NCBI RefSeq assembly: GCF_958304185.1
Contig: NZ_OY284433.1
Span: 1,674,001 to 1,738,000, forward strand
Reading direction: 5' to 3'
Length of the DNA: 64,000 nt
From: an uncultured Erythrobacter sp.
GTDB lineage: Bacteria > Pseudomonadota > Alphaproteobacteria > Sphingomonadales > Sphingomonadaceae
Part shown: positions 62,169 to 64,000 of the stretch, one piece after another
How the letters are laid out: every line of letters starts with the position of its first letter
Position numbering within the stretch: position 1 is the stretch's first letter
The notes under the pieces: model-generated
The model's input: the letters and a program-made list of their open reading frames with translations, nothing else
What the model was told of the DNA's origin: nothing
Database searches by the model: none
Program-made: the position numbers and the translations under genes

Positions 62169-63654
62169 GGCCGCAGACGATGATTTGCCCTGCCTTTCGG
62201 GGATCGTCGCTACCGATTTCGCCAGTCACGGGATCATTCCAAATACTTCCAAAACTGTTCGAATTGGTCAGCTCTCCGCCCTTTGACGGGCTCGCACGAA
62301 GGGTCAGAGGGGCGCTTCAGAAGCACATAGGAAGCAAAGCGGGACTGTGTTGCTGAGACAGTCTCGGCCTAAAGGTAGCCTCGCCAGGGTGCTGCGGCCA
62401 GCGTCCCTACTGGTGAAGGTGCTCACTACATTGCGGCGACCGGGCAGGCTAAAGCAGCCCGCCCGACCAAGGCCTTAGCAGCCAACGCTGCTGCTGACCC
62501 CGCAAGGGCGGCGCAAGCCTCGAAGCTATGTGCGATGCGACCGGCTGGCAGGTACATACATGCCGAGCCTTCCCCACAGGCCTGAGCAAGAAGAGCAGAG
62601 AGGTGAAAGGAGCAGCGCATCGCCGAGGCAATCGGGGTTCGCGAGCTGGTGCTGGCATCGCCCGAACTCAGCCTCAACCCGTATGGCAAGCGCGAGGGGC
62701 GCTGCCGCACCCAGCTCTGTAAGCTGTTCCGCCTGTCATGGCTCAACCCGCGCGGCCTGCCCAAAGGCAAGATCTCGAAGTCGGGACGGCCTGTTTGGTG
62801 CACTTAATAGTCCCTCCCGAAACTGATTAGCCGCAGGCCAGATGAGCTGCGCGCTCTACCGAAGCCCAGGCGGGTTCCCAGACGAACTGGAGCCAGCTGT
62901 TCAACGCTCCGTCGCGCTCATGGGGGACGGCATAGCTGTCCGCGCCTTCGACAATGTGCCGGCGGGGCCGGCGGCTGTGCGGCTTATCACGATGACAACG
63001 CGAGCAAGTCGCTCGACCTCCGGTTCGGCATCATCCCGCGAGAAGGCTTGGCTGTCGCTACAGATTTTTCTGGTGCTCCAACTGATAGTGGAAACTTAAT
63101 GTATGACGGCCCCACCTGCTACGTATCTGCCGATATAATGACATAATTAAGCGGAACATATGTTTCAATAGACTTGCATTCAATTCTTATAGTGGCGACA
63201 ATGTACTTCACTAATTCATAACGTGCCCTCGACGCTCACAATCACTATGATTCACAAGCAGTTCTACGGAAAGCCAAGCGACCTAGCATCGCCGCTTTCA
63301 AATCCTAGACGAGCCAGCCGGCGTCCATCGGTTCATGCATGGCTCCATAATTTGACATACTTTCAGTGTCTTGGCGCAAGCCATTAACCCTTAATTCACG
63401 ACCGACCGGTATACCAACTCGACAGCCATGACGTGAATATTTCATTTAGCAAAGTCAGGCGACTACTTAAGCTACAAGGGGTAAAATTGATCATGGCTCG
63501 GATATTGCCTGGATTGGCATTAATTCGGCCCATCGTTCGCAACGACCCAGGCGACAGCCTCCCGATGACCGCAGCGCCCAGAAAGCGAATCGGCGGCTTC
63601 GGCCCGCGGCTTGCTCACCCCCTGTCATGCAATGATCGAGTGGGATGATTAGCC
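62169..63654. other. Degenerate, partly AT-rich stretch without an intact gene
   Basis: About 1.5 kb. From 62.2 to 63.1 kb the DNA is GC-rich but holds only broken frames, including the recombinase remnant. A plus-strand frame ending at 63146 carries a plausible tail (LDLRFGIIPREGLAVATDF then GNLMYDGPTCYVSADIMT) with nothing recognisable before it. From about 63.1 kb the composition turns AT-rich. It looks like a graveyard of insertions next to acquired DNA. Confidence 0.6.
62607..62807 (+). pseudogene. C-terminal remnant of a serine recombinase, second copy
   Basis: The plus-strand frame reads KEQRIAEAIGVRELVLASPE, then LSLNPYGKREGRCRTQLCKL and FRLSWLNPR before diverging into an unrelated tail that stops at 62805-62807. 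It shares 25 of 36 residues with the fragment at 33431-33702. A stop codon (62604-62606) interrupts the frame on the left and no catalytic domain precedes it. Clearly a decayed piece of the same family. Confidence 0.55.
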
Positions 63655-64000
63655 GTGGCCCAGAAGAAACCCGCCACCGTGTTGATTTTCGATATTCTCT
63701 TTTGGTGTGCCTTTTTCATAGAGGCCGCCTCTATTGTCGAATACGTCGGGAATCCCGGTACTGAAATTACCTCGATCAGGCTCACTTTATCCTCGTCCTT
63801 CTGCTTCTTTTCGAGTGCAGTCCTGTGGTATATCGCCTCAATACAACGACTTTTTTTCGCAATCGGCCTCATAGGGACTTCGATCATCGTAAAGATGTCA
63901 CTCTATGTTCAACTTCCTTCCGCATATTTGTCAAATTTCACTTGGCTGTCACTACACATTTTTCCGCTGATCCTACTGTCAGCATCAATCGGATGTATGA
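63655..64000 (+). CDS. Multi-helix membrane protein, partial (runs off the window)
   Basis: From the GTG at 63655 the frame stays open to the end of the window, at least 115 codons. Four hydrophobic segments are visible: TVLIFDILFWCAFFIEAASI, SSFCFFSSAVLWYIASI, LFFAIGLIGTSIIVKM and WLSLHIFPLILLSASIGCM, separated by short polar loops. I do not recognise the family. The codon use is AT-rich (ATA, TTA, CTA, AGG), unlike most of the window, so it lies in acquired DNA. No strong ribosome site; an in-frame stop lies just upstream at 63646-63648. Confidence 0.6.
   Translation, partial: MAQKKPATVLIFDILFWCAFFIEAASIVEYVGNPGTEITSIRLTLSSSFCFFSSAVLWYIASIQRLFFAIGLIGTSIIVKMSLYVQLPSAYLSNFTWLSLHIFPLILLSASIGCM

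Noticed and set aside
63433..63648. 71-codon frame in the AT-rich tail
   Set aside because: GTG start, no ribosome site, abrupt change from AT-rich to GC-rich codons midway; unlikely to be a gene.

Overview
This GC-rich window reads as chromosomal DNA of an alphaproteobacterium, most likely Sphingomonadales near Erythrobacteraceae (Erythrobacter/Porphyrobacter/Altererythrobacter type). The basis is gene content recalled from known families: TonB-dependent receptors, the metX-metW overlap, hisC followed by tyrC as in Zymomonas, a DUF1674 protein, an MJ0042 zinc-ribbon protein divergent from ftsEX, and the dispersed palindromes reading CTTCGACAAGCT and CCCGGGTCAAGCCCGGG that are common in this order. 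No 16S gene is present, so genus is not claimed.

Layout. 1-9.4 kb: the start of a TonB receptor, a 2OG oxygenase with a nucleoside transporter, a VUT/YhhQ transporter, an MliC-like lipoprotein, tRNA-Lys, folK, aguB, a methyltransferase, msrA, rsmB and a DUF1674 protein. 9.6-15.5 kb: a minus-strand run of metal-cofactor genes (mrp, a molybdopterin hydroxylase subunit, hemH, a P450). 15.6-21.5 kb: envelope quality control (hflK, hflC, a DegP-type protease), a strong terminator, then a class A penicillin-binding protein. 21.6-27.7 kb: msrB, a GST, a VOC protein, metW/metX, and divergently hisC/tyrC. 28-33.2 kb: an AT-rich GDPD-like gene, the ftsE-ftsX-ydcF-plsC operon and tRNA-Leu. 33.4-43.5 kb: a recombinase remnant, NmrA-like, esterase, FAD oxidoreductase and acyl-CoA dehydrogenase genes, and two secreted hydrolases. 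43.9-47.5 kb: an iron-uptake operon behind a Fur-box-like palindrome. 47.7-51.7 kb: two unknown secreted proteins, tag and a GGDEF/EAL protein. 52-62.2 kb: a carbohydrate locus (GH92 with a TIM-barrel isomerase, an AraC regulator, GH13, an SLC45-like transporter, a second GH13 translationally coupled to a P450). 62.2-64 kb: decayed, increasingly AT-rich DNA with a second remnant of the same recombinase family, then the start of a membrane protein.

The most distinctive signals are: (i) the 52-62 kb carbohydrate locus, with a 21-bp-period direct repeat suited to an AraC protein and a P450 whose start overlaps the stop of an alpha-glucosidase; (ii) an 81-bp repeat in two copies with a compensatory base-pair change; (iii) two related serine-recombinase C-terminal fragments on opposite strands about 29 kb apart; (iv) a short in-frame patch of foreign-looking codons inside the YhhQ gene; (v) the mrp/Mo-hydroxylase/ferrochelatase/P450 gene run. 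I found no CRISPR array, no intact insertion sequence and no prophage. Family calls come from recognising motifs by eye, not from searches.
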